Shown here: positions 41,618 to 48,580 of the stretch, piece after piece
How the letters are laid out: the number at the start of each line of letters is the position of its first letter
Numbering within the stretch: the first letter of the stretch is position 1
DNA from: Agromyces sp. H66
GTDB taxonomy: Bacteria; Actinomycetota; Actinomycetes; Actinomycetales; Microbacteriaceae
Direction: 5' to 3'
DNA: 64,000 bases
Assembly: GCF_004959775.1 (NCBI RefSeq)
Contig: NZ_SJZG01000004.1
Span: 1 to 64,000, forward strand
Notes under the pieces: model-generated
What the model was told of the DNA's origin: nothing
The model's database searches: none
The model's input: only the letters and a program-made list of their open reading frames with translations
Made by a program: the position numbers and the translations under genes

Positions 41618-42781
41618 ATGCACCCTGATCCGGTGTCCAGATCGCACGAGCTGCCGTGGAGCCTCCGCACCGTGAAGTCGTTCACCCGCCGCGAGGCGAA
41701 CAAGCGCGGGGTGCGTTGGCGACGGCTCGCGGCCGACGACCTCGAGCATCCGTTCCACGGCATCCTTCGCCCCGCCGGATCCGATCCATCCGTGCGCGCG
41801 CTCGCGGAGGCGTACGCCAAGCGGATGCCGCAGCGTCAGGTGTTCAGCCACGAGACGGCGGCCGCCATCTGGGGTGTGCCGTTGCCGGCATCCGCGGAGA
41901 CGACCTCGATTCCGCCCGCTCCGGCGGCCGACGATTCGTCGGCGGTCGAGCCGGGAGAGTCGGGCTCGGCGCTGCCGACCACCGAGCCGCCGTCCTCCGG
42001 CGAGGCCGTCGCGTCCGCGCCGCCGCTCCACGTCTCTGTGCCGCGGGGCTCGGCACCACCGGCGGCTCGCGGAGTCGTGGGCCACGTGCTGAATTTCGAG
42101 CGCCTCACGGTGAACGTGCACACCGGGTTGCGGGTCGTCGATCCCGCGAGCGCGTGGGTGCAGTGCGCGACCCGGCTGTCGCTCGACGACCTCGTCGCCG
42201 CCGCCGATTTCCTCCTCACCGGCACGCAGCCCTTCGACGGACGCGCGCCGCGCTGCACGCGCGATGATCTCGTGGCGGCCATCGAGCGGCACGCCGGATG
42301 CCGCGGGGCCGGCCGGTTGCGTCAGGCGCTCGAGCTGGCGAGATCGGGTCCGCTGTCGCGGCGGGAGTCGCTGCTGCGGCTCGACCTGCTGCGCGGCGGC
42401 CTTCCGGAGCCCGAGTGCAACCACCGGGTGCTTGGCGCCGACGGATCGCTCGTCGCGATGATCGATCTGGCGTATCCCGAGTTCCGGGTGGGGCTGGAGT
42501 ACCAGAGCGACCTGCATCGCCCCGCGGCGGCGTTCCGCCGAGACATCGGTCGCCTCGAGCGCCTCGCCGACGTGGACTGGATGATCGTCCAGGTGACGTC
42601 GGACGATGTGAGTGCCGATGGAGCGGTGCGCAACTCGGAGGCGCTGCGCGAGCGTGTGGCGGCTCGCCTTCGTGCTCGCGGCTGGCGGCCGGAACACGAG
42701 TTGATGGCATCCGCACCGGATGAGGCGGCGGGCGGTGCAGATGGCATCGACTCGAGCAGACGGCCGGCTTCGCACAGCTGA
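41618..42781 (+). CDS. DUF559/Vsr-like endonuclease-domain protein
   Basis: 387 residues. The N-terminal part (5-75) is an AbiEi-like winged domain: WSLRTVKSFTRREANKRGVRWRRLA, VFSHETAAAIWGVPLP. A Pro/Ser/Glu-rich linker (85-135) follows, then GRLRQALELARSGPLSRRESLLRLDL. The last domain has a PD-(D/E)XK-like core: VAMIDLAYPEFRVGLEYQSDLHR, then DVDWMIVQVTSDDV. An ExQ stands where ExK is usual. Many actinobacteria carry several such genes; function is unknown. The final 30 or so residues come from a 77-nt repeat (42681-42757), so the natural C-terminus is altered. Flanked by palindromes. No clear ribosome site; GTG 41633 is an alternative start. Confidence 0.75.
   Translation: MHPDPVSRSHELPWSLRTVKSFTRREANKRGVRWRRLAADDLEHPFHGILRPAGSDPSVRALAEAYAKRMPQRQVFSHETAAAIWGVPLPASAETTSIPPAPAADDSSAVEPGESGSALPTTEPPSSGEAVASAPPLHVSVPRGSAPPAARGVVGHVLNFERLTVNVHTGLRVVDPASAWVQCATRLSLDDLVAAADFLLTGTQPFDGRAPRCTRDDLVAAIERHAGCRGAGRLRQALELARSGPLSRRESLLRLDLLRGGLPEPECNHRVLGADGSLVAMIDLAYPEFRVGLEYQSDLHRPAAAFRRDIGRLERLADVDWMIVQVTSDDVSADGAVRNSEALRERVAARLRARGWRPEHELMASAPDEAAGGADGIDSSRRPASHS
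42681..42757. repeat. 77-nt direct repeat copy A, containing palindromic element copy 3
   Basis: Identical to 42856-42932. Contains a 58-nt palindrome at 42697-42754 (arms 42697-42718 and 42733-42754, loop 42719-42732). Outer stem CGAGTTGATGGC / GGCATCGACTCG, inner stem GCACCG/CGGTGC. This copy encodes the end of the DUF559-like protein. Confidence 0.9.
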
Positions 42782-42855
42782 CGCGGCTCTGCGCGGCTTC
42801 GAGCGGTCGGCCGGCCATGCCCGGCAGCCGGGCACAGCGGCTCGCGGCTCGCGGG

Positions 42856-42932
42856 GCTGGCGGCCGGAACACGAGTTGATGGCATCCGCACCGGATGAGG
42901 CGGCGGGCGGTGCAGATGGCATCGACTCGAGC
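42856..42932. repeat. 77-nt direct repeat copy B, containing palindromic element copy 4
   Basis: Perfect duplicate of 42681-42757 at a 175-nt offset, in non-coding sequence between the DUF559-like gene and the ABC-F gene. Palindrome at 42872-42929 with the same 22-14-22 layout. Confidence 0.9.
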
Positions 42933-43064
42933 GACGGGGTGGAGCGGAGAAGGGGCGGGGCCACGCCGAACGCCGCGCGCGGGCGCGGCCGGGTGGCTGC
43001 TCCGGCATGAGACGCGCGCTCCGCAGCGTCGGCGCGCAGGCGCGGCGGCTAGGCTCGGTGGGAC

Positions 43065-44918
43065 ATGGCACACCTCCTCGGCGCCGAGCGCCTGCACCTC
43101 GAGTTCCCGACGCGCACCGTCTTCGACGAGGTCACCCTCGGCATCGACGAGGGCGACCGCATCGGCGTCGTCGGCCGCAACGGCGACGGCAAGTCCACGC
43201 TGCTGAAGCTTCTGGCGGGCCGACTCGAGCCCGACGGCGGGCGGGTCACGCGCCGTCGCGGCATCCGGATCGGCATGCTCGACCAGGCCGACGTCGTCGA
43301 TCCCGGCAAGACGGTCGCCGAGTCGGTCGTCGGCGGCATCGAGGAGCACGTGTGGGCGGGCGATGCGAAGGTGCGCGACGTCATCGCCGGGCTGCTCGCG
43401 GATGTCCCGTGGCACGGGCAGATCGCCAGCCTCTCGGGCGGGCAGCGCCGCCGGGTGGGGCTCGCGGCGCTCCTCGTGGGCGACTGGGACGTGGTGTTCC
43501 TCGACGAGCCCACCAACCACCTCGACATCGAGGGCATCGCCTGGCTCGCCCGGCACCTGACGTCGCGGTGGACCGCGGATGCCGGTGCGCTCGTCGTCGT
43601 GACGCACGACCGGTGGTTCCTCGACGAGGTCTGCACCGACACGTGGGAGGTCCACGACGGCATCGTCGAGCCGTTCGAGGGCGGCTACGCGGCGTACGTG
43701 CTGCAGCGGGTCGAACGCGACCGCATGGCGGCGGCATCCGAGGCGAAACGCCAGAACCTCATGCGCAAGGAGCTCGCGTGGCTCCGCCGCGGGGCCCCTG
43801 CACGCACCAGCAAGCCGAAGTTCCGCATCGAGGCGGCGAACCAGCTCATCGAGAACGAGCCGCCCCTGCGCAATCCCGTCGAGCTCAACCGGCTCGCGGT
43901 ATCGCGGCTCGGCAAGGACGTCGTCGACCTGCTCGACGTCTCGGTGACGTACCCGGTGGCGGATGCCGCTCCCGGCGCCCCGGCCGAGCGCACGGTGCTC
44001 CACGACATCGAGTGGCGCATCGCGCCGGGGGAGCGCACCGGCATCCTGGGCGTGAACGGCGCCGGCAAGTCGACGCTGCTGAAGCTCGTGACGGGCGAGG
44101 TGGCGCCGACGACCGGGCGGGTCAAGCGCGGCAAGACCGTCAAGATCGCGGTCCTCAGCCAGGAGCTCGCCGAGCTCGCCGAGTGGGCCGACGAGCGCGT
44201 GAGCGCGGTCGTCGCCGAGCAGCGCACCGCCTACAGGGTCGGGGAGGGTTCGAAGGCGGTCGAGCTCACGCCCGGCCAGTTGCTCGAGCGGCTGGGATTC
44301 ACGAACGCCCAGCTCTCGACTCCCGTGAAGAACCTCTCGGGCGGGCAGAAGCGGCGGCTGCAGCTCCTGCTCATCCTGCTGCAGGAGCCCAACGTGCTCA
44401 TCCTCGACGAGCCCACCAACGACCTCGACACCGACATGCTCGCCGCGATCGAGGACCTCCTCGACTCGTGGCCCGGCACCCTGCTCGTGGTGAGCCACGA
44501 CCGGTACCTCATCGAACGTGTCACCGATCGGCAGTTCGCGATCCTCGACGGCCACCTGCGCGACCTGCCTCGCGGCGTCGACCAGTACCTCGAGCTGCGT
44601 CGGCAGGCGTTCGCCGAGCCGGTCGAAGCGCCCGGCTCAGTGGCGTCGAGTCTCCCTTCGACAGGCTCAGGGAGCGCGGCGTCGGCGGCGCTCACCGGCG
44701 CCGAGCGTCGCGCCGCCGAGAAGGAGCTCTCGTCGATCGACCGGCGGCTCGAGAAGCTCGCCGCCGAGATCGCGCGCCTGCACGAACGGCTCGCCGTGCA
44801 CGACCAGGGCGACTACGTGGGGCTCGGCGTGCTGGGCGACGAGCTGCAGCAGCTCGAGGCATCCGTCGCCGATCTCGAGACCCGGTGGCTCGAGGTCTCC
44901 GAGGCGATCGAAGGCTAG
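43065..44918 (+). CDS. ABC-F family ATPase (Uup-like)
   Basis: 617 residues with two ABC domains and no membrane span. Domain 1: Walker A GRNGDGKST, signature LSGGQRRRVGLA, Walker B VVFLDEPTNHLDIE. Inter-domain linker 230-290 (the P-site tRNA interaction motif region, rich in Arg/Lys/Glu). Domain 2: GVNGAGKST, LSGGQKRRLQLL, VLILDEPTNDLDTD. C-terminal coiled coil (about 550-615) as in Uup, which binds DNA or ribosomes. Likely acts on translating ribosomes. The linker before the coiled coil contains the dispersed repeat at 44654-44672. TAGGCT lies 9 nt upstream of the ATG. Confidence 0.92.
   Translation: MAHLLGAERLHLEFPTRTVFDEVTLGIDEGDRIGVVGRNGDGKSTLLKLLAGRLEPDGGRVTRRRGIRIGMLDQADVVDPGKTVAESVVGGIEEHVWAGDAKVRDVIAGLLADVPWHGQIASLSGGQRRRVGLAALLVGDWDVVFLDEPTNHLDIEGIAWLARHLTSRWTADAGALVVVTHDRWFLDEVCTDTWEVHDGIVEPFEGGYAAYVLQRVERDRMAAASEAKRQNLMRKELAWLRRGAPARTSKPKFRIEAANQLIENEPPLRNPVELNRLAVSRLGKDVVDLLDVSVTYPVADAAPGAPAERTVLHDIEWRIAPGERTGILGVNGAGKSTLLKLVTGEVAPTTGRVKRGKTVKIAVLSQELAELAEWADERVSAVVAEQRTAYRVGEGSKAVELTPGQLLERLGFTNAQLSTPVKNLSGGQKRRLQLLLILLQEPNVLILDEPTNDLDTDMLAAIEDLLDSWPGTLLVVSHDRYLIERVTDRQFAILDGHLRDLPRGVDQYLELRRQAFAEPVEAPGSVASSLPSTGSGSAASAALTGAERRAAEKELSSIDRRLEKLAAEIARLHERLAVHDQGDYVGLGVLGDELQQLEASVADLETRWLEVSEAIEG
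44654..44672. repeat. dispersed near-palindrome, copy 2 (inside ABC-F gene)
   Basis: CCCTTCGACAGGCTCAGGG, the reverse complement of the repeat at 40403 with one difference. In frame it encodes Pro-Ser-Thr-Gly-Ser-Gly in the flexible linker between the second ABC domain and the coiled coil. Confidence 0.8.
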
Positions 44919-45054
44919 ACGCCGGCGGGGATGCGGGGGAATACCACGCGCCTGCTCCGGCACTCGTCCTCAACACGCCGCGTGCGAGCCGGGCGGTCCA
45001 CATGCCAGGGTGGACGGATGTCGTGCCCGACGCCGCGCCGCCATGATGCACTCT

Positions 45055-45492
45055 ATGACCCGACTCCGTGCCGACGAAGCTGCGCACCTGCCGATCACGA
45101 CCGACCGCGAAGTGGAGGAGCGCGTCGCCCTCCTGCTCCGGAATGCCATTCGCCGTCAGTGGTGGACCCTCTACCTCGATGACGACGACGTGCAACTACC
45201 GCTCCTCATGCCCATGGCCGGGTATCCGGAGCGCCCCGACCTCCCGAGTGGCGAAGGCGGCACGGCGGCTCAACTGATCGCCGACCGCCTCTCGGGCATC
45301 ATGCGCCAGGTCGGCGCGGCGAAGGTCGTCTTCGTGTGGGAGCGTCCCGGCGGCCCCGAGACGACACCTTACGATCGCGAGTGGGCGCGCGCGCTGGCCG
45401 AGGCATGCCGCACCGAAGGCGTCGTCGTGCGGGCGCGGCTCATCCTCCACGACGGCGGCGTGCGCTGGTTCGCGCCCGACGATTACGCCTGA
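45055..45492 (+). CDS. conserved hypothetical protein, 145 aa
   Basis: Not recognised as a named family. A soluble alpha/beta protein: REVEERVALLLRNAIRRQWWTLYLDDDDVQLPLLMPMAGYP, then AAQLIADRLSGIMRQVGAAKVVFVWERPGG, then an amphipathic helix and EGVVVRARLILHDGGVRWFAPDDYA. It reads as a complete globular domain with strong coding character. In-frame ATGs at 45043, 45046 and 45055 are all possible starts; CATGAT lies 7 nt before 45055. Followed by a hairpin shared with the convergent MarR gene. Confidence 0.7.
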   Translation: MTRLRADEAAHLPITTDREVEERVALLLRNAIRRQWWTLYLDDDDVQLPLLMPMAGYPERPDLPSGEGGTAAQLIADRLSGIMRQVGAAKVVFVWERPGGPETTPYDREWARALAEACRTEGVVVRARLILHDGGVRWFAPDDYA

Positions 45493-45530
45493 CCCGAGGA
45501 TCGCCCGGCTGCCCGCAGCGCCCGTCCGAT

Positions 45531-45577
45531 CGAGAAGTCGCGGATGCACAGTTCGACTCGCCATCCGCACCTTCTCG
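45531..45577. terminator. hairpin between convergent genes
   Basis: Arms 45531-45546 and 45562-45577 (CGAGAAG...GCGGATG against CATCCGC...CTTCTCG, two mismatches) with a 15-nt loop. Between the convergent 45055-45492 and 45615-46106 genes, so a bidirectional terminator is plausible. Not the same element as the 58-nt palindromes. Confidence 0.5.
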
Positions 45578-45614
45578 GCGTACCGCACCAGTCGGCTCGA
45601 GCCGCTCGAGTGCG

Positions 45615-46106
45615 TCAGTCGAACCCGAGGCTGAGCTTGCGCAGCAGTCCCGCCAGCCGCTGCTGATCCGCGGCGGGCAGTTCCGCGAGGAGCTCCGCCT
45701 CGGCGTCGACGAGCCGCGTGATCGCGGCATCCACGCGCGTGAGGCCGGCCGGCGTCATCTCGACGAGGATGCCGCGGCCGTCGTGCGGGTCGGTCTGCCG
45801 AGTGACCAGACCTCGTTCGACGAGGCGGTCGATGCGGTTCGTCATCGTGCCGCTCGAGACGAGGGTCTGCTGCAGCAGTTGCTTCGGCGACAGCCGATAC
45901 GGTGCACCGGCGCGGCGCAGTGCGGAGAGCACGTCGAACTCGCTCGACTCGAGCTCCGAACGCGTGAACGCCTGCCGCCGCGCGCGATCGAGGTGCTTCG
46001 ACAGGCGGGCGACCCGCGACAGCACCTGCAGGGGAGCGAAGTCGAGGTCGGGTCGCTCGCGCTCCCAGTCGCGCACGATCCGGTCGACCTCGTCAGCTTC
46101 CGTCAT
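45615..46106 (-). CDS. MarR-family transcriptional regulator
   Basis: 163 residues with the MarR winged helix: helix 2-3 region SEFDVLSALRRAGAPYRLSPKQLLQQTLVSSGTMTNRIDRLVERGLVTRQTDPHDGRGILVEMTPAG. The recognition helix SSGTMTNRIDRLVERG and wing DPHDGRGILVEMT are both clear. Dimerisation helices lie at both ends. The ligand is unknown. ATG 46106 is preceded by GATAAT with 6 nt spacing (leaderless). It has no obvious target beside it. Confidence 0.9.
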   Translation of the reverse strand: MTEADEVDRIVRDWERERPDLDFAPLQVLSRVARLSKHLDRARRQAFTRSELESSEFDVLSALRRAGAPYRLSPKQLLQQTLVSSGTMTNRIDRLVERGLVTRQTDPHDGRGILVEMTPAGLTRVDAAITRLVDAEAELLAELPAADQQRLAGLLRKLSLGFD

Positions 46107-46112
46107 TCCGCC

Positions 46113-46118
46113 ATTATC
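46113..46118 (-). promoter_or_regulatory. -10 hexamer GATAAT
   Basis: Minus-strand GATAAT, 6 nt (GGCGGA), then the MarR ATG. One base from TATAAT. Leaderless spacing. Confidence 0.55.
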
Positions 46119-46162
46119 CCGGCCGGGGCGGGCGATCGCGGCCTCCGCGAGGTCGCGCCCCC

Positions 46163-46600
46163 TCACGGTGACGTCGCGAGCGATTCGCCCGTCTCGAGCA
46201 GCGTCTTCATCGAGCTCAGCACGTACATCCAGCCGGTGCCGGCGACACCCTCGGCGGTCCTCGGCGACTCCTCGAGCCGGTCGTGGGTCAGCGTCACCAG
46301 GCAGGTCCCGTCGTCGCGGGGCGAGATCTCCCAGGTGACCCGGCTCGCCGGCTCCGCGGCGAGCTCCTCGTCGTAGCCCGACCGCCATTCGTGCACCAAT
46401 CGCCGTGGCGGGTCGAACTCGAGCACGGCCTCGGTGCCCCAGTCGGAGCCGTCGGGCCCGCGATTGACGCGCTCATGCGCCGTGGTGTCGATGCGGGCTC
46501 CGTAGAAGTACCTCGCGGTGTGCTCGGGGCGCGTGATGGCCTCCCAGACCTCCTCCGCGCTCGCGCGGATGAACACGTGGTAGACCTGCGTCGTCGTCAT
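46163..46600 (-). CDS. SRPBCC / AHSA1-type protein
   Basis: 145 residues with the START/AHSA1 fold: TTTQVYHVFIRASAEEVWEAITRPEHTARYFYGARI, EAVLEFDPPRRLVHEWRSGYD, SRVTWEISPRDDGTCLVTLTHDRLEESP, and the closing helix GWMYVLSSMKTLLETG. Such proteins bind hydrophobic ligands; those paired with ArsR regulators are common in actinobacteria and of unknown role. GGAGGATCC precedes the ATG; it also overlaps the ArsR stop by 4 nt, so the two form one operon. Confidence 0.88.
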   Translation of the reverse strand: MTTTQVYHVFIRASAEEVWEAITRPEHTARYFYGARIDTTAHERVNRGPDGSDWGTEAVLEFDPPRRLVHEWRSGYDEELAAEPASRVTWEISPRDDGTCLVTLTHDRLEESPRTAEGVAGTGWMYVLSSMKTLLETGESLATSP

Positions 46601-46917
46601 CTCGGATCCTCCAGTTCTCGTTTGAGGTCGGCGAGCGCCGAGGCGGGTCCGACCCGGTACTTGTCGATCCATCGGTCGTGGATGAGCCGGATGGGCATGA
46701 CGTTCAGGTAGTGCAGCTTCTCCCGGCCCGATCGGCGCGTGCTGATCAGCCCGGCATCTTCGAGCACCCGCAGATGCTTCATCACTCCGAACCGTGTCAT
46801 GTCGGCAAGACCCTCGAGGTCGGCCAGTCGGGCGCCGTCGTGCTCGAACAGGTGGTCGAGCAGGCGGCGCCTGGTGGGATCGGCCAGCGCCTTGAACACG
46901 TCATCGTCGTCATCCAT
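46597..46917 (-). CDS. ArsR-family HTH regulator
   Basis: 106 residues. Winged helix: DVFKALADPTRRRLLDHLFEHDGARLADLEGLADMTRFGVMKHLRVLEDAGLISTRRSGREKLHYLN, with the recognition helix TRFGVMKHLRVLEDAG. No metal-binding ELCVCDL motif, so it is not an arsenic sensor; this subgroup (SdpR-like) pairs with SRPBCC proteins. ATG 46917. TATTCT lies 8 nt upstream and a perfect operator-like palindrome sits in the promoter spacer. Confidence 0.9.
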   Translation of the reverse strand: MDDDDDVFKALADPTRRRLLDHLFEHDGARLADLEGLADMTRFGVMKHLRVLEDAGLISTRRSGREKLHYLNVMPIRLIHDRWIDKYRVGPASALADLKRELEDPR

Positions 46918-46925
46918 CTCGACCC

Positions 46926-46955
46926 AGAATAGGTGACCAAAAGGTCACATGACAA
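46926..46955 (-). promoter_or_regulatory. ArsR promoter with palindromic operator
   Basis: Minus strand: -35 TTGTCA (46955-46950), 18-nt spacer, -10 TATTCT (46931-46926). Inside the spacer is GTGACC-AAAA-GGTCAC (46933-46948), a perfect inverted repeat. A bound dimer would block polymerase, giving autorepression of the ArsR-SRPBCC pair. Confidence 0.7.
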
Positions 46956-47026
46956 GCGGCGGATGCCACGGGCACCCCCGCGCGCCATGGCAGACTGGTT
47001 GGCGCGCAGGGCGCCCGCCCGCGCGG

Positions 47027-47098
47027 TCCGCCATGGTGTAACGGCAGCACGACAGCCTTTGGAGCTGTGAGGACCAGGTTCGAATCCTGGTGGCGGAG
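47027..47098 (+). tRNA. tRNA-Gln (anticodon TTG)
   Basis: 72 nt forming a full cloverleaf. Acceptor TCCGCCA pairs with TGGCGGA, the D arm follows, and the anticodon arm is ACAGC-CTTTGGA-GCTGT with anticodon TTG. The T arm is CCAGG-TTCGAATC-CTGG. Discriminator G at 47098; CCA is not encoded. The 3' end is only 1 nt from the glmU ATG. The tRNA-Gln/glmU neighbourhood is conserved in actinobacteria. Confidence 0.97.
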
Positions 47099-47099
47099 C

Positions 47100-48542
47100 A
47101 TGGACCAGCAACTCGCGATCATCGTCCTCGCCGCAGGCCAGGGCACCCGCATGAAATCCGCCACCCCCAAGCTCCTGCACCCCCTCGCCGGGTCGCCGAT
47201 CGTCTCGCACGTGCTCCGCACGGCGCAGGCGCTCGACGCCGCGCACGTGATCGCGGTCGTCCGCCACGAGCGCGACCGGGTCGCCGCCGAGGTCGAGGCC
47301 ACGCTCCCCGGCTGCGTCGTCGTCGACCAGGACGAGATCCCCGGCACCGGCCGGGCGGTCGAGCAGGCGCTCGCCGCGCTCCCCGCCGACTTCGAGGGCG
47401 AGGTGCTCGTGCTGAACGGCGACGTGCCGCTCCTCGATGCCGGAACGCTCGCCGCCTTCCTCGAGCAGCACCGCGGCCACGCCGCGCAGGCATCCGTGCT
47501 CTCGGCCGTCTACGACGACCCGAGCGGCTACGGGCGCATCGTGCGCGACGAGCGCGGCGCGTTCCACCGCATCGTCGAGCAGAAGGACGCGACCGACGAC
47601 GAGCGCGGCATCGCCGAGATCAACGCGGGCATCTACGCCTTCGGCGCCGGTGCGCTGCGCGACCAGCTCGCCAACCTCACGACCGACAACGCGCAGGGCG
47701 AGAAGTACCTGACCGACGTCATCCAGCACCTGCGCGAGGCGGGCAGCGAGGTCGAGGCGGTGCCCGTGTCGCAGCCGTGGCTGGTGGCGGGCATCAACGA
47801 CCGCGCACAGCTGTCGGAGACCGCCGCGCGACTCAATGCGCTCATCGTGCGCGGCTGGCAGCTGAACGGCGTCACCATCGAGGACCCGGCGACCACCTGG
47901 ATCGACCTCGACGTGAAGATCGATCCCGACGTGACCATCAGGCCGGGCACGCAGCTGAAGGGCGCCACGGTCATCGCGACCGGCGCCGTCGTCGGCCCCG
48001 ACACGACCCTCGTCGACTGCGAGGTCGGCGAGAACGCCGAGGTGAAGCGAACGGATGCCACGTTGTCGGTCGTCGGGGCCGGGGCATCCGTCGGTCCCTT
48101 CGCCTACCTGCGGCCGGGCACCGTGCTCGGCGCCGACGGCAAGATCGGCACCTTCGTCGAGACGAAGAACGCGAAGATCGGCGCGGGCAGCAAGGTCCCG
48201 CACCTCACCTACGTCGGCGACGCGACGATCGGGGAGCACTCGAACATCGGCGCCGGGTCGATCTTCGCGAACTACGACGGCGTGCGGAAGCACCACTCCG
48301 ACGTCGGCTCGCACGTGAAGACGGGCGCGCACGGGGTATTCGTCGCGCCCGTTAGGATTGGGGACGGGGCCTACACGGGCGCCGGCACCGTCGTCCGCAA
48401 CGACATCCCCGCGGGCGCGCTCGGCGTGAACGTGGCCCCTCAACGCAACATCGAGGGATGGGTCCGGAAGCACCGGCCCGGCACCGCGGCGGCCCAGGCC
48501 GCCGAGGCCGCCGAAGCGGCAACCGGCCCCGTCGAAGACTGA
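47100..48542 (+). CDS. glmU: bifunctional UDP-GlcNAc pyrophosphorylase / GlcN-1-P acetyltransferase
   Basis: 480 residues. The N-terminal uridyltransferase (1-230) has LAAGQGTRMKS, LNGDVPLLD and AEINAGIYAF. The C-terminal left-handed beta helix (250-450) of hexapeptide repeats has the acetyl-CoA site FVETKNAKIGAGSK, LTYVGDATIGEHSNIGAG and NYDGVRKHHSDVGSHV. It makes UDP-GlcNAc for peptidoglycan and related polymers. The ATG at 47100 lies 1 nt after the tRNA, so 3' processing of the tRNA would leave an mRNA starting almost exactly at the start codon. prs follows. Confidence 0.96.
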   Translation: MDQQLAIIVLAAGQGTRMKSATPKLLHPLAGSPIVSHVLRTAQALDAAHVIAVVRHERDRVAAEVEATLPGCVVVDQDEIPGTGRAVEQALAALPADFEGEVLVLNGDVPLLDAGTLAAFLEQHRGHAAQASVLSAVYDDPSGYGRIVRDERGAFHRIVEQKDATDDERGIAEINAGIYAFGAGALRDQLANLTTDNAQGEKYLTDVIQHLREAGSEVEAVPVSQPWLVAGINDRAQLSETAARLNALIVRGWQLNGVTIEDPATTWIDLDVKIDPDVTIRPGTQLKGATVIATGAVVGPDTTLVDCEVGENAEVKRTDATLSVVGAGASVGPFAYLRPGTVLGADGKIGTFVETKNAKIGAGSKVPHLTYVGDATIGEHSNIGAGSIFANYDGVRKHHSDVGSHVKTGAHGVFVAPVRIGDGAYTGAGTVVRNDIPAGALGVNVAPQRNIEGWVRKHRPGTAAAQAAEAAEAATGPVED

Positions 48543-48580
48543 CGCACCGGTCGAGGCTGGTGGAGAGGACAGGCCGCCAG

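Noticed and set aside
45531..45577. Fifth copy of the 58-nt palindromic element
   Set aside because: Arm sequence, arm length (16) and loop (15) differ and the inner TGCACCG/CGGTGCA stem is missing.
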